The notes under the pieces are model-generated. The model saw nothing but the letters and a program-made list of their open reading frames with translations. It did not search any database and was not told the origin of the DNA. A stretch of DNA of 9,143 nucleotides. It comes from Bacteroidota bacterium (lineage in GTDB: Bacteria; Bacteroidota; Bacteroidia; Bacteroidales; Marinifilaceae). Both the position numbers and the translations under genes were made by a program. Of this stretch, positions 1 to 6,439 are shown piece after piece. Location: positions 1 to 9,143 of the forward strand of contig JAEXFF010000392.1 in the NCBI GenBank assembly GCA_023400335.1. The letters run 5' to 3'. The first letter of the stretch is position 1. The number at the start of each line of letters is the position of its first letter.

Positions 1-120
1 CCGAAAAGACAGTGGCTAAAGTAATGCTTGAAGTAATCTGGGATCACAGCAGCGGGACTGTTCAGGATTTCCACCTGATTCCCATTTTAATCCTTTACGC
101 CGAATGACGGTCCGGAACAA
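1..120 (-). promoter_or_regulatory. Cobalamin (adenosylcobalamin/B12) riboswitch, 3' end cut by window edge
   Basis: Read on the minus strand, this stretch carries the conserved core of the cobalamin riboswitch family in the right order. A GGGAATC segment opens the core (about 85-77). Next is a P5-type hairpin whose loop has the signature GGTGGAAATCC, closed by CAGG/CCTG (77-63). Then comes ACAGTCCCGCTGCTGT, which forms an ACAG/CTGT hairpin (61-46). The B12 box GCCACTG lies at 16-10. The central stem is visible as TGGGA (84-80) pairing with TCCCA (43-39). A short AAG/CTT hairpin sits just before the B12 box. The distal part (downstream GGAAGG-type segment, the L13 kissing partner and the expression platform) lies beyond base 1, as does the regulated gene. 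In this family B12 binding normally represses translation or transcription of B12 uptake (btuB-type receptors) or synthesis genes. The upstream boundary near 120 is approximate. Confidence 0.93.
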
Positions 121-127
121 AACAAGG

Positions 128-156
128 CAAAGGTATGTTATTTTTTGGAAAAACAA
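128..156 (-). promoter_or_regulatory. Bacteroidota-type promoter driving the cobalamin riboswitch
   Basis: The minus strand shows TACCTTTG at 135-128, an exact match to the Bacteroidota -7 consensus TAnnTTTG. A TTG lies at 156-154, 18 bases upstream, close to the usual -33 spacing. Transcription would start near base 120-123, a few bases before the riboswitch aptamer. The promoter is about 60 bases downstream of the stop codon of the AsmA-like gene, so the riboswitch transcript is probably its own unit rather than the tail of the preceding operon. Support is from motif and position only. Confidence 0.65.
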
Positions 157-217
157 GTCTATTCGTCCAGGCACAATTCGTTTTAAACGTAAAAACGGAT
201 TTATAACACCCCTTCAT

Positions 218-3200
218 TTAATTCAATTCATTATTTCCTCCTTCTCTCAACAGGGTGCGGATACGCTGCCGTAGATTAAGCTGAGCACTATCCACTTTAG
301 CCCTTCGCGAAGGAATAAATAGATTCTTATATTTAGCCTTGGTAATCCGGAACCTTATCTTTTCCAAAGAACCGGAAATATCGACTCCAGCCCGGAAAGG
401 TATTGGAGATTTTAACAGAGAGACGTGATATTTAAAGGTCATATCAATATTATGCTCTCCCCCCACAGCGACCCTATAACGATCCATTTCCAGTAAGAAA
501 GGAAATATTTCAATGACCCCGTCTTTTATCAGGAAATCAACAGAAATAGAATCAATCATATTCCGTTTTTTATTTTTAAACATCAACATTTTAGAAATTT
601 CAGCGAAAGTTTCTCCATCCATTAATACCAGATCATGCCCATCCAAATAAGCTGCTGCCCGAAGCGTAGGCAAATCAATCATAAAAGCCGAATCCAACCA
701 ACTCTCTGCCGAGATATGAAAATCGACCACTCCTTCAAAAGATTTCAACATAGGGAAAAGCGTATCCAGAGCCGGAATCACGCGGACCAGACTATCAATC
801 CGGATATCGTGCATTTTCAAGGCAAAGCCTGTATATGCCCGTAAAGTGTCCGTAGCTTTATAAATTAAAGTCGCATCCATATTGGCGGCAGAAGAACGCA
901 ATTCCAGATCTGAAACTTCTATACATTGATTCTTCATGACCATTTCCCCGTGTATACTATCCATCAAAAGATTCCCGAATATCATTTTATCAATATCCGT
1001 TTTAAAAGTAAAATCAATACCAGGCGGAACGACAAATACAGCACTATTCCCTTCATATCCGATAGAATCACTGGCTACGGCCAGATTATCCATATCGTCC
1101 TCCTCCGTAGAGATCGCTTCTTTATACCCTGTTTGTACTTTATTCATATATGCAGTTCCCATATCCAAAGCCCGCATGATCTGATTGCAATTAATCATTT
1201 TCGACTGAACTGTAAGTTCTGCCTTGAGATCCTCTTTTTTGAAAAAAGCCCGGGTCAAATTAGAGAGACTTCCTGTCAACCGTACATCCGATCTTCCTAT
1301 ACGCATAACAGCAGAATCCAGAAAAATCTGTTGCCGGTCGAAATGAACACGTGTTCCCGGCATACGGATACGCAAGGGGAAATAAGGAGTATAAGCCCGC
1401 AATCCCTCAAAATCTATATATCCGGAAGGGAACCATATCCGTTCATTGCGACGGCTCCTCGTGGCCGACAATTGCAAATCCCCCCTGGCAATATTCAACC
1501 GGTTATTGAGTGCCCTTAACCGCAAACTGTCAAATTGAAACTGCGCCTCAATCCGCGGAATATCTTTATTACGCTTACTCGGCATCAATTTTGCCTTAGC
1601 CTCCATTTGTTTTACCCCCAATAACAGAGTATCCCGAACGATAAAAAGAGTCCGGCCAATGTGTAAACCGGAATTTACAGTTGCAATAGCCAGGGTGTCC
1701 TTTAGGGGAGTCGTCTTTAACGTCAGGTAAGTCGTATCCATCAATAGCCTTACTTTATTTTTCACATGAATGTCCAGACCGGAATATCCTATAATACCAT
1801 TCAGGAAATCGACTCCCTGCAGAACCTTTTCATTTTTTCGATTGGTAGCGAAACCGATGCCTGCCGATTTTACATTCAGCACGATACTGTCTTTAGGAAT
1901 AAAAACGGCAACATCCTGCATTTTACACCAGCCCCCCACTTTTAAACGTCCGTAGTTAGCAGCCATAACATCTGAAAGCAACACATTTGTCTTCAGGGAA
2001 GCGGCTATTTTTCCTTCACAGTTAACTCCATCCGTTAAGGGAAATATTCGGGTCAAATCGTCAAAATCAATATCAGCATCCAATTTTGCCCGAATCACAG
2101 GATCTTCCAAAATATTCTCAGCTCTCCCGACTACATCGATATCTGTTTTTCCGCCTCTCATACAAAAATGATCCAGCTGAATGTAAGAAGGTTGTTCTTT
2201 TTGTAAATCAATTTGAGCAAAAAAATCCATGTCTAACTGCTCGATTTGCGAAGACATTCCTTCGTAGGCAATGTAACCGTCCTTAATTTTAAATTCGGAG
2301 GTGAATAACGGAATATTTTTCTTTCCGTACAAACCGGTTAAAGTTCCGGTACAAAGTACATCCCCCCTTACATCTACCTTTTTATCTTTGTCCAAAACAT
2401 CAGCGGGCACCAAATCCAGTAATGTTTTCAAAGAAGGAATATGAATTCCATATTTTATATCTACCAGAACTGTCCGGTTCACAGTATCGGCCTGTAAACG
2501 CCCGCCCGCACCAAACTTTATCCCGTTTACTGTAAATACAGCTTTTTCCAAGGTATACAAAAGGGAATCCCGGTTCACATTCATACGCGTTTCCACTCCA
2601 AGTGCCAGCCGCCGGACCAACAATTTCCCTTCCTGCCATAAAAGCAGATTCTGAGCAGATAAATCCAATTGAAGTTCAGCCGTACGCCCCAAAAAATCCC
2701 CGTCCACATCTAAATTCAATCCCTCTACTCGGGAATAAAGCTGTGTATTCCGGTCATCAAACACTAACCAGCCATTCCGGATCTTCACATTCTTTATATC
2801 CAGATATGTTTCGGATCTTACTTTTTCCTGCGGCACAATACTGTCTGCTACGATAGAATCAGCCACTTCCCCCGTCATATTCCAATTGGCCTGCCCGTTC
2901 TTATCTATAAAAGCATAAATACGGGGAGCATCTAAAATAAAGTCTTTTACTTTAATTTCGTTTTTTCTCAGGTAAGCAACCGGATTTACTGTAACCAGAC
3001 ATTCTTTTATGTACATTAACGAATCCGTTTGAGCCGCTTGCAGGGAAGTATCGCGCAAAACATTTGAAACAATACTGGCATCTGTTATTTTTAACCCCAG
3101 ATCCGGGAAAGTCGAAAAAAAAGTCAATTCGATTTCCCCGATATGTATATCAGCCTTCAAATATTGAGCTGCCGTCTTTTCCACTAAAGGAGTTATTTTA

Positions 3201-3328
3201 GCAGGAGTAAACACAAAATTAAGAACAATGCCTATTGCTATGCCTATCAGGAAGATCATTCCGACTACTGTCAGAAAAAACCATTTCAGGATTTTTTTTC
3301 CCCTTGTTTTTTTTACTTTTTCAGACAT
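218..3328 (-). CDS. AsmA-like family protein, membrane-anchored, periplasmic (1036 aa)
   Basis: The protein has a short basic cytoplasmic N-terminus (KVKKTRGKK), one strong membrane segment at about residues 13-40, and then roughly 1000 residues of beta-rich periplasmic sequence. The start of that region (FTPAKITPLVEKTAAQYL, then IHIGEIELTFFSTFP near 61-75) is typical of the AsmA N-terminal region in Bacteroidota. The C-terminal part, about residues 790-1005, matches the AsmA C-terminal repeat type: an 'AAYLDGHDLVLMDGETFAEI' stretch, then 'IKDGVIEIFPFLLEMDRYRVAVGG', then 'SPIPFRAGVDISGSL'. AsmA/TamB/YhdP proteins are thought to form long hydrophobic grooves that move phospholipids between inner and outer membrane, and they influence outer-membrane biogenesis. 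This protein is much longer than E. coli AsmA (about 617 aa), as is common in this phylum. It is the last gene of the putative operon, 40 bases after the NamZ-type gene. A GGGAG lies about 20 bases before the ATG, too far to be a normal ribosome binding site. The family call is firm. The substrate is unknown. Confidence 0.9.
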   Translation of the reverse strand: MSEKVKKTRGKKILKWFFLTVVGMIFLIGIAIGIVLNFVFTPAKITPLVEKTAAQYLKADIHIGEIELTFFSTFPDLGLKITDASIVSNVLRDTSLQAAQTDSLMYIKECLVTVNPVAYLRKNEIKVKDFILDAPRIYAFIDKNGQANWNMTGEVADSIVADSIVPQEKVRSETYLDIKNVKIRNGWLVFDDRNTQLYSRVEGLNLDVDGDFLGRTAELQLDLSAQNLLLWQEGKLLVRRLALGVETRMNVNRDSLLYTLEKAVFTVNGIKFGAGGRLQADTVNRTVLVDIKYGIHIPSLKTLLDLVPADVLDKDKKVDVRGDVLCTGTLTGLYGKKNIPLFTSEFKIKDGYIAYEGMSSQIEQLDMDFFAQIDLQKEQPSYIQLDHFCMRGGKTDIDVVGRAENILEDPVIRAKLDADIDFDDLTRIFPLTDGVNCEGKIAASLKTNVLLSDVMAANYGRLKVGGWCKMQDVAVFIPKDSIVLNVKSAGIGFATNRKNEKVLQGVDFLNGIIGYSGLDIHVKNKVRLLMDTTYLTLKTTPLKDTLAIATVNSGLHIGRTLFIVRDTLLLGVKQMEAKAKLMPSKRNKDIPRIEAQFQFDSLRLRALNNRLNIARGDLQLSATRSRRNERIWFPSGYIDFEGLRAYTPYFPLRIRMPGTRVHFDRQQIFLDSAVMRIGRSDVRLTGSLSNLTRAFFKKEDLKAELTVQSKMINCNQIMRALDMGTAYMNKVQTGYKEAISTEEDDMDNLAVASDSIGYEGNSAVFVVPPGIDFTFKTDIDKMIFGNLLMDSIHGEMVMKNQCIEVSDLELRSSAANMDATLIYKATDTLRAYTGFALKMHDIRIDSLVRVIPALDTLFPMLKSFEGVVDFHISAESWLDSAFMIDLPTLRAAAYLDGHDLVLMDGETFAEISKMLMFKNKKRNMIDSISVDFLIKDGVIEIFPFLLEMDRYRVAVGGEHNIDMTFKYHVSLLKSPIPFRAGVDISGSLEKIRFRITKAKYKNLFIPSRRAKVDSAQLNLRQRIRTLLREGGNNELN

Positions 3329-3368
3329 GACTCAATTATTTTTTACTCCCTGCATTCCATTCTAACCC

Positions 3369-4586
3369 TCAATAGATCAAATAACGAAGCCTGATTTTCT
3401 TGAAATGCTCCAAATCCGTCTGCCAGGATTTCCGAATCTCATCCTCCTTTTTTCCTGCCAATACCGCTTCCCTTAAATCAGACGTCCCTGCTAATTTATC
3501 AAAAAAAGGAATAAAAAAAGAAGTTTTTCCTTTATAATTTTCATAAGCTTGCAACAACCAATCCAAACGAAGCCTTTTCCCCTTTTTTACAATTTCATAT
3601 TGATTCCTCAAGTCCTTTCCATAACATTTCTTCCCCAGGCATTTTGGATTTTTGCTCATCCCTTCAATACGAACAGGTATATAAGTATAAGGCATATTTT
3701 CCAAATCCGGATGTCCAAATACCTGAAAAGGCATCAGGGTTCCTCTGCCCTCGTTCACAACTGTCCCCTCAAAAAAACAGACAGAAGGATATAACATCAC
3801 CGAAATCCGGTCCGGTAAATTCGGAGAAGGTCTGCGGGGTAATTCTATTATCATATCCCTCGACCAGTTCCGGCAAGGAACAACGGTCAGTTCGCATTCA
3901 ATTCCCCCCTTCAACCAATGTTCACCATTGATCATCTTTGCATATTCTCCAATCGTCATACCGTATACTACGGGAACAGGGTGCATGCCGACAAAAGAAG
4001 TATATTCCGGCTTCAAAACCGGACCATCTATATAAAAGGCATTGGGATTAGGCCGATCCATAACAATAAGGGGAAGCCCGTTTTCTGCACAAGCTTCCAT
4101 GACATAATGCAGGGTTGAAATATAAGTATAAAAACGTACCCCTACATCCTGCATATCAAAAATGACGACATCGATTCCTTTTAAATCTGCAGCCGACGGT
4201 TTCTTTTTCGAGCCATACAAAGAAATAACAGGTAAACCGGTTTGCTCATCTGTATAATCTCCGATTCTTTCCCCCGCATCAGCAGTACCCCGAAAACCAT
4301 GTTCTGGACAAAAAATTTTTACTAATCCGACCCCTTTCTGCCTCAAAAAATCAACTGTATGTAAACCATCCTCCCGAACCGCCCCTTTTCCTGCCAATTC
4401 CATTCCACAAACGACAGCAGTCTGGTTGGCGACCAAAGCCACCTTTTTTCCGCTTAGTTCTGCCTGATAAGTCTCATAACACCATACACCAGGCCAAACG
4501 GTTTCAGCGGAAACAGTCTGTTTCAGAAACAAAAACAGACTGAATATCCCCCATAAAAACTTCACATACATACAACAAAAAATCAT
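3369..4586 (-). CDS. namZ: Secreted DUF1343 protein, NamZ-type exo-beta-N-acetylmuramidase (405 aa)
   Basis: This is a DUF1343 protein, the family that includes the NamZ exo-N-acetylmuramidases (glycoside hydrolase family GH171), which release MurNAc from the non-reducing ends of peptidoglycan fragments. The family motifs are intact and in order: EHGFRG at 95-100 (its Glu-His pair is implicated in catalysis), SLYG at 122-125, DMQDVGVRFYTYIST at 144-158, MDRPNP at 176-181, YGMTIGE at 208-214, PSPNLP at 253-258, and FFEGT..NEGRGT at 271-283. The C-terminal GT..LR...LAG....I..SW and RLRYLIY ending are also typical, so the protein is full length. A hydrophobic N-terminus (about 8-26, ending TVSA before ET) is a probable cleavable signal peptide, placing the enzyme in the periplasm. 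A second ATG at 4571 (Met6) would give a more conventional signal peptide starting MYVKF. Neither start has a good ribosome binding site, so the choice is open. The gene begins 29 bases after the DUF4837 stop. MurNAc recycling is inferred from the family. Confidence 0.92.
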   Translation of the reverse strand: MIFCCMYVKFLWGIFSLFLFLKQTVSAETVWPGVWCYETYQAELSGKKVALVANQTAVVCGMELAGKGAVREDGLHTVDFLRQKGVGLVKIFCPEHGFRGTADAGERIGDYTDEQTGLPVISLYGSKKKPSAADLKGIDVVIFDMQDVGVRFYTYISTLHYVMEACAENGLPLIVMDRPNPNAFYIDGPVLKPEYTSFVGMHPVPVVYGMTIGEYAKMINGEHWLKGGIECELTVVPCRNWSRDMIIELPRRPSPNLPDRISVMLYPSVCFFEGTVVNEGRGTLMPFQVFGHPDLENMPYTYIPVRIEGMSKNPKCLGKKCYGKDLRNQYEIVKKGKRLRLDWLLQAYENYKGKTSFFIPFFDKLAGTSDLREAVLAGKKEDEIRKSWQTDLEHFKKIRLRYLIY

Positions 4587-4615
4587 TGGAAAGAGGCGTT
4601 TTCGGCAATCTCTTC

Positions 4616-5626
4616 CTATTTATTTCCTTCTTTATAATCCAATCCGGCCGTAAACAAAATCGCTTCCACCTGCCGGAGCATATTCCGTTTCTTATCATCC
4701 GGCGCATAAATATAGCCCATCATATACAGAATCCGGTTATTTTCCTGATCCAATACAACATTCAGTACGAACGGCCCTCCCATAAAATCGTTAACGACCA
4801 TCCACAATCCCCTCATCATTACAGCATAATGCTTCCCTTCGTATTTATAAGTTTTCGCCACGTCCGGGGCAACGGTATCTAAAGCCATATATGTTTTGGG
4901 CAGAGGTCCGGGAATAAACTTTCTCAATTCTGTATTTACAGAATCGACAATAGCCTGCTTGTCAAACTGGGCCGCATCCTTATACTCTTTCTGAAAGAAT
5001 ATAATTCCCCGGCTGTCTACTCGGGTTTCCCGGGATATCCATACAAAATCAGCCGTATCTTTATTAATAATATATCCGGTAGGGAAACTCCAGCTCAGCT
5101 GATATTTATCCCTGAAAAGTCTGTAAATTTCAGCATTCGGATTCTTTTTATAATTAGTAATGAGACGATCTTGTTCCGCCTTCAGAAAAACATCCAGCAT
5201 TTTCTGTTTATTAGCCTCAAACACTTTTAAAAAAGCGGCTTTATCCGGAGCATCTATTTCAAAATATTTTTGAGTACGGGCCCAGGGGCTGTCTTTAAAA
5301 TGAATAGACGCAGAATCAATTTCAGGAGAAATTTTGGTGACCAGCACATTCCTGTACGTTTTTACATTTTTGTCGAAAAAAGCCAACGGAAGATTTATAA
5401 TGTCAAACATCGGTTCGGGCTGAGGTAATCCTATCTGCTCCTGGGTAAACCACTGTTTAACTGTATCTCCGAGCGGTCCCTGCCATTCAGCCTTATCCAT
5501 TACAATTAAGACTTCATTTGAACTACCGGAAGTAACAGGCAAAGCCTTTCTCTTCTCCTTACAGGCGACTACTGCCGCTAACAGGAATACTCCTATTGTT
5601 ATTTTCAATAAAGGTGTTGGTTTCAT
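4616..5626 (-). CDS. DUF4837 family lipoprotein (336 aa)
   Basis: The N-terminus is a lipoprotein signal peptide: Lys2 and Lys8, a hydrophobic core, and lipobox V-V-A-C with the lipidated cysteine at residue 22. The residues after the cysteine (KEKRK) are basic. They lack the acidic run that marks surface-exposed Bacteroidota lipoproteins, so a periplasm-facing location is more likely. The body matches DUF4837, a Bacteroidota family of unknown function. Visible features are SGSSNEVLIVMD at 33-44, GLPQPEP at 66-72, YRNVLV at 91-96, FPTGY at 181-185, FVWISRE at 194-200, IPGPLP at 238-243, RGLWMVVNDFMGGPF at 272-286, and YAPDDKKRNMLRQVEAI at 307-323. The length is near what I expect for the family. 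It starts 37 bases after the DUF3108 stop, with an A-rich leader and no Shine-Dalgarno sequence. Stop codon is TAG. I know of no function and assign none. Confidence 0.9.
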   Translation of the reverse strand: MKPTPLLKITIGVFLLAAVVACKEKRKALPVTSGSSNEVLIVMDKAEWQGPLGDTVKQWFTQEQIGLPQPEPMFDIINLPLAFFDKNVKTYRNVLVTKISPEIDSASIHFKDSPWARTQKYFEIDAPDKAAFLKVFEANKQKMLDVFLKAEQDRLITNYKKNPNAEIYRLFRDKYQLSWSFPTGYIINKDTADFVWISRETRVDSRGIIFFQKEYKDAAQFDKQAIVDSVNTELRKFIPGPLPKTYMALDTVAPDVAKTYKYEGKHYAVMMRGLWMVVNDFMGGPFVLNVVLDQENNRILYMMGYIYAPDDKKRNMLRQVEAILFTAGLDYKEGNK

Positions 5627-5663
5627 AAATTTGAGTTTTATTTGTTATTTTTCTAAAACAGAC

Positions 5664-6425
5664 TCAGTATTTACTCTCCGCAGGTTCCAAAATGCCTTTG
5701 ACAGAGCCGACCAGAATTTTGGCTTCTACCATAAGAGGGATCCGGTATTCATCCTTACTTACCCATATTTTCATATTCTCCCCTCCCTTAAAGACATCTC
5801 CTTCTACCAGAAGAGGCGAAAATACATAACATTCTCTCTTCTTTCCTCCGACTCTCACTTTATCTATACCCAGGTAACGAATATAAAGATCATAAATTTT
5901 ATTATCAATCAAGATCCGTATAGGTATAAGCTCTTTCGGTTTTAAGGTATCGAAATTAATCTCCCGGGCCATCCAGGCTACAGACAACATATCATAAGTT
6001 AAAGGCTGTAACGGGATTGTATCTTTCCGGAAATATTTCCCGATCTTATGTGTTTCCCCATACACCTTTAAACTATCGTAATCCACAATATAATCAAATG
6101 TTTTATGGTAATTTCCCTCATGGGCTTTCCGGGAAAATTCATAAGGTAAAAAGTTATCCGGATTAAAATGTGAAGTCAAGGTATCCCTCAGTTTAAAAAC
6201 CCAGTCCCAGGAAGGCAGAGAGTTGCCAATAGCTTCCAACTCTATAGCTCCCGTATACTTCTCCGAGGGAGAAACCGTAAATTTTACTGTTCCGGCCCTC
6301 ATCCAGAATATTCCCCAGTTGTAATATCCACTATATACGAGTTCTTCGATAGGAGCAGGTTTTTGCTGTGCCCGGACGGGCATAATCATATACAAAATGA
6401 GTGTTATAAAAATCAGTTTTTTCAT
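5664..6425 (-). CDS. DUF3108 domain-containing secreted protein (253 aa)
   Basis: The N-terminus MKKLIFITLILYMIMPVRA is a classical Sec signal peptide with probable cleavage after Ala19. There is no lipobox cysteine, so the mature protein should be soluble in the periplasm or loosely associated with the envelope. The rest fits DUF3108, a beta-rich family of unknown function: LVYSGYYNWGIFWMRAG near 29-45, a central YDMLSVAWMAREI motif, and the typical C-terminal segment FKGGENMKIWVS..EYRIPLMVEAKILVGSVKGIL. The gene starts 14 bases after the stop of the Ig-like lipoprotein gene, which makes co-transcription very likely. Its leader has only a weak GGGA near the ATG. Stop codon is TGA. The family call is good. 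The biochemical role is not known to me. Confidence 0.9.
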   Translation of the reverse strand: MKKLIFITLILYMIMPVRAQQKPAPIEELVYSGYYNWGIFWMRAGTVKFTVSPSEKYTGAIELEAIGNSLPSWDWVFKLRDTLTSHFNPDNFLPYEFSRKAHEGNYHKTFDYIVDYDSLKVYGETHKIGKYFRKDTIPLQPLTYDMLSVAWMAREINFDTLKPKELIPIRILIDNKIYDLYIRYLGIDKVRVGGKKRECYVFSPLLVEGDVFKGGENMKIWVSKDEYRIPLMVEAKILVGSVKGILEPAESKY

Positions 6426-6439
6426 TTCCCGTTTTTCTA

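Noticed and set aside
179..197. Inverted repeat (CGTTTT/AAAACG with a 7-base loop) between the AsmA stop and the riboswitch promoter, considered as a terminator.
   Set aside because: The stem is short and AT-rich, and no T-run follows it on the minus strand, so a rho-independent terminator is not supported.
926..1519. A 197-codon plus-strand open frame antisense to the AsmA-like gene, and the other plus-strand open frames in the window.
   Set aside because: They lie wholly or almost wholly opposite well-supported minus-strand genes, and they show no domain, signal peptide or sensible composition (rich in Ile, Ser, Pro, His from reverse-complemented codons). They are frame shadows.
2400..2639. 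A 79-codon minus-strand frame inside the AsmA-like gene.
   Set aside because: It overlaps the real gene in another frame on the same strand, with no motif and no ribosome binding site support.
2834..2866. Tandem peptide repeat VADSIVADSIV in the AsmA-like protein, considered as a recent duplication.
   Set aside because: Every repeated codon differs between the two copies (for example Ser TCT versus AGT), so there is no recent DNA duplication. It lies in a low-constraint loop.
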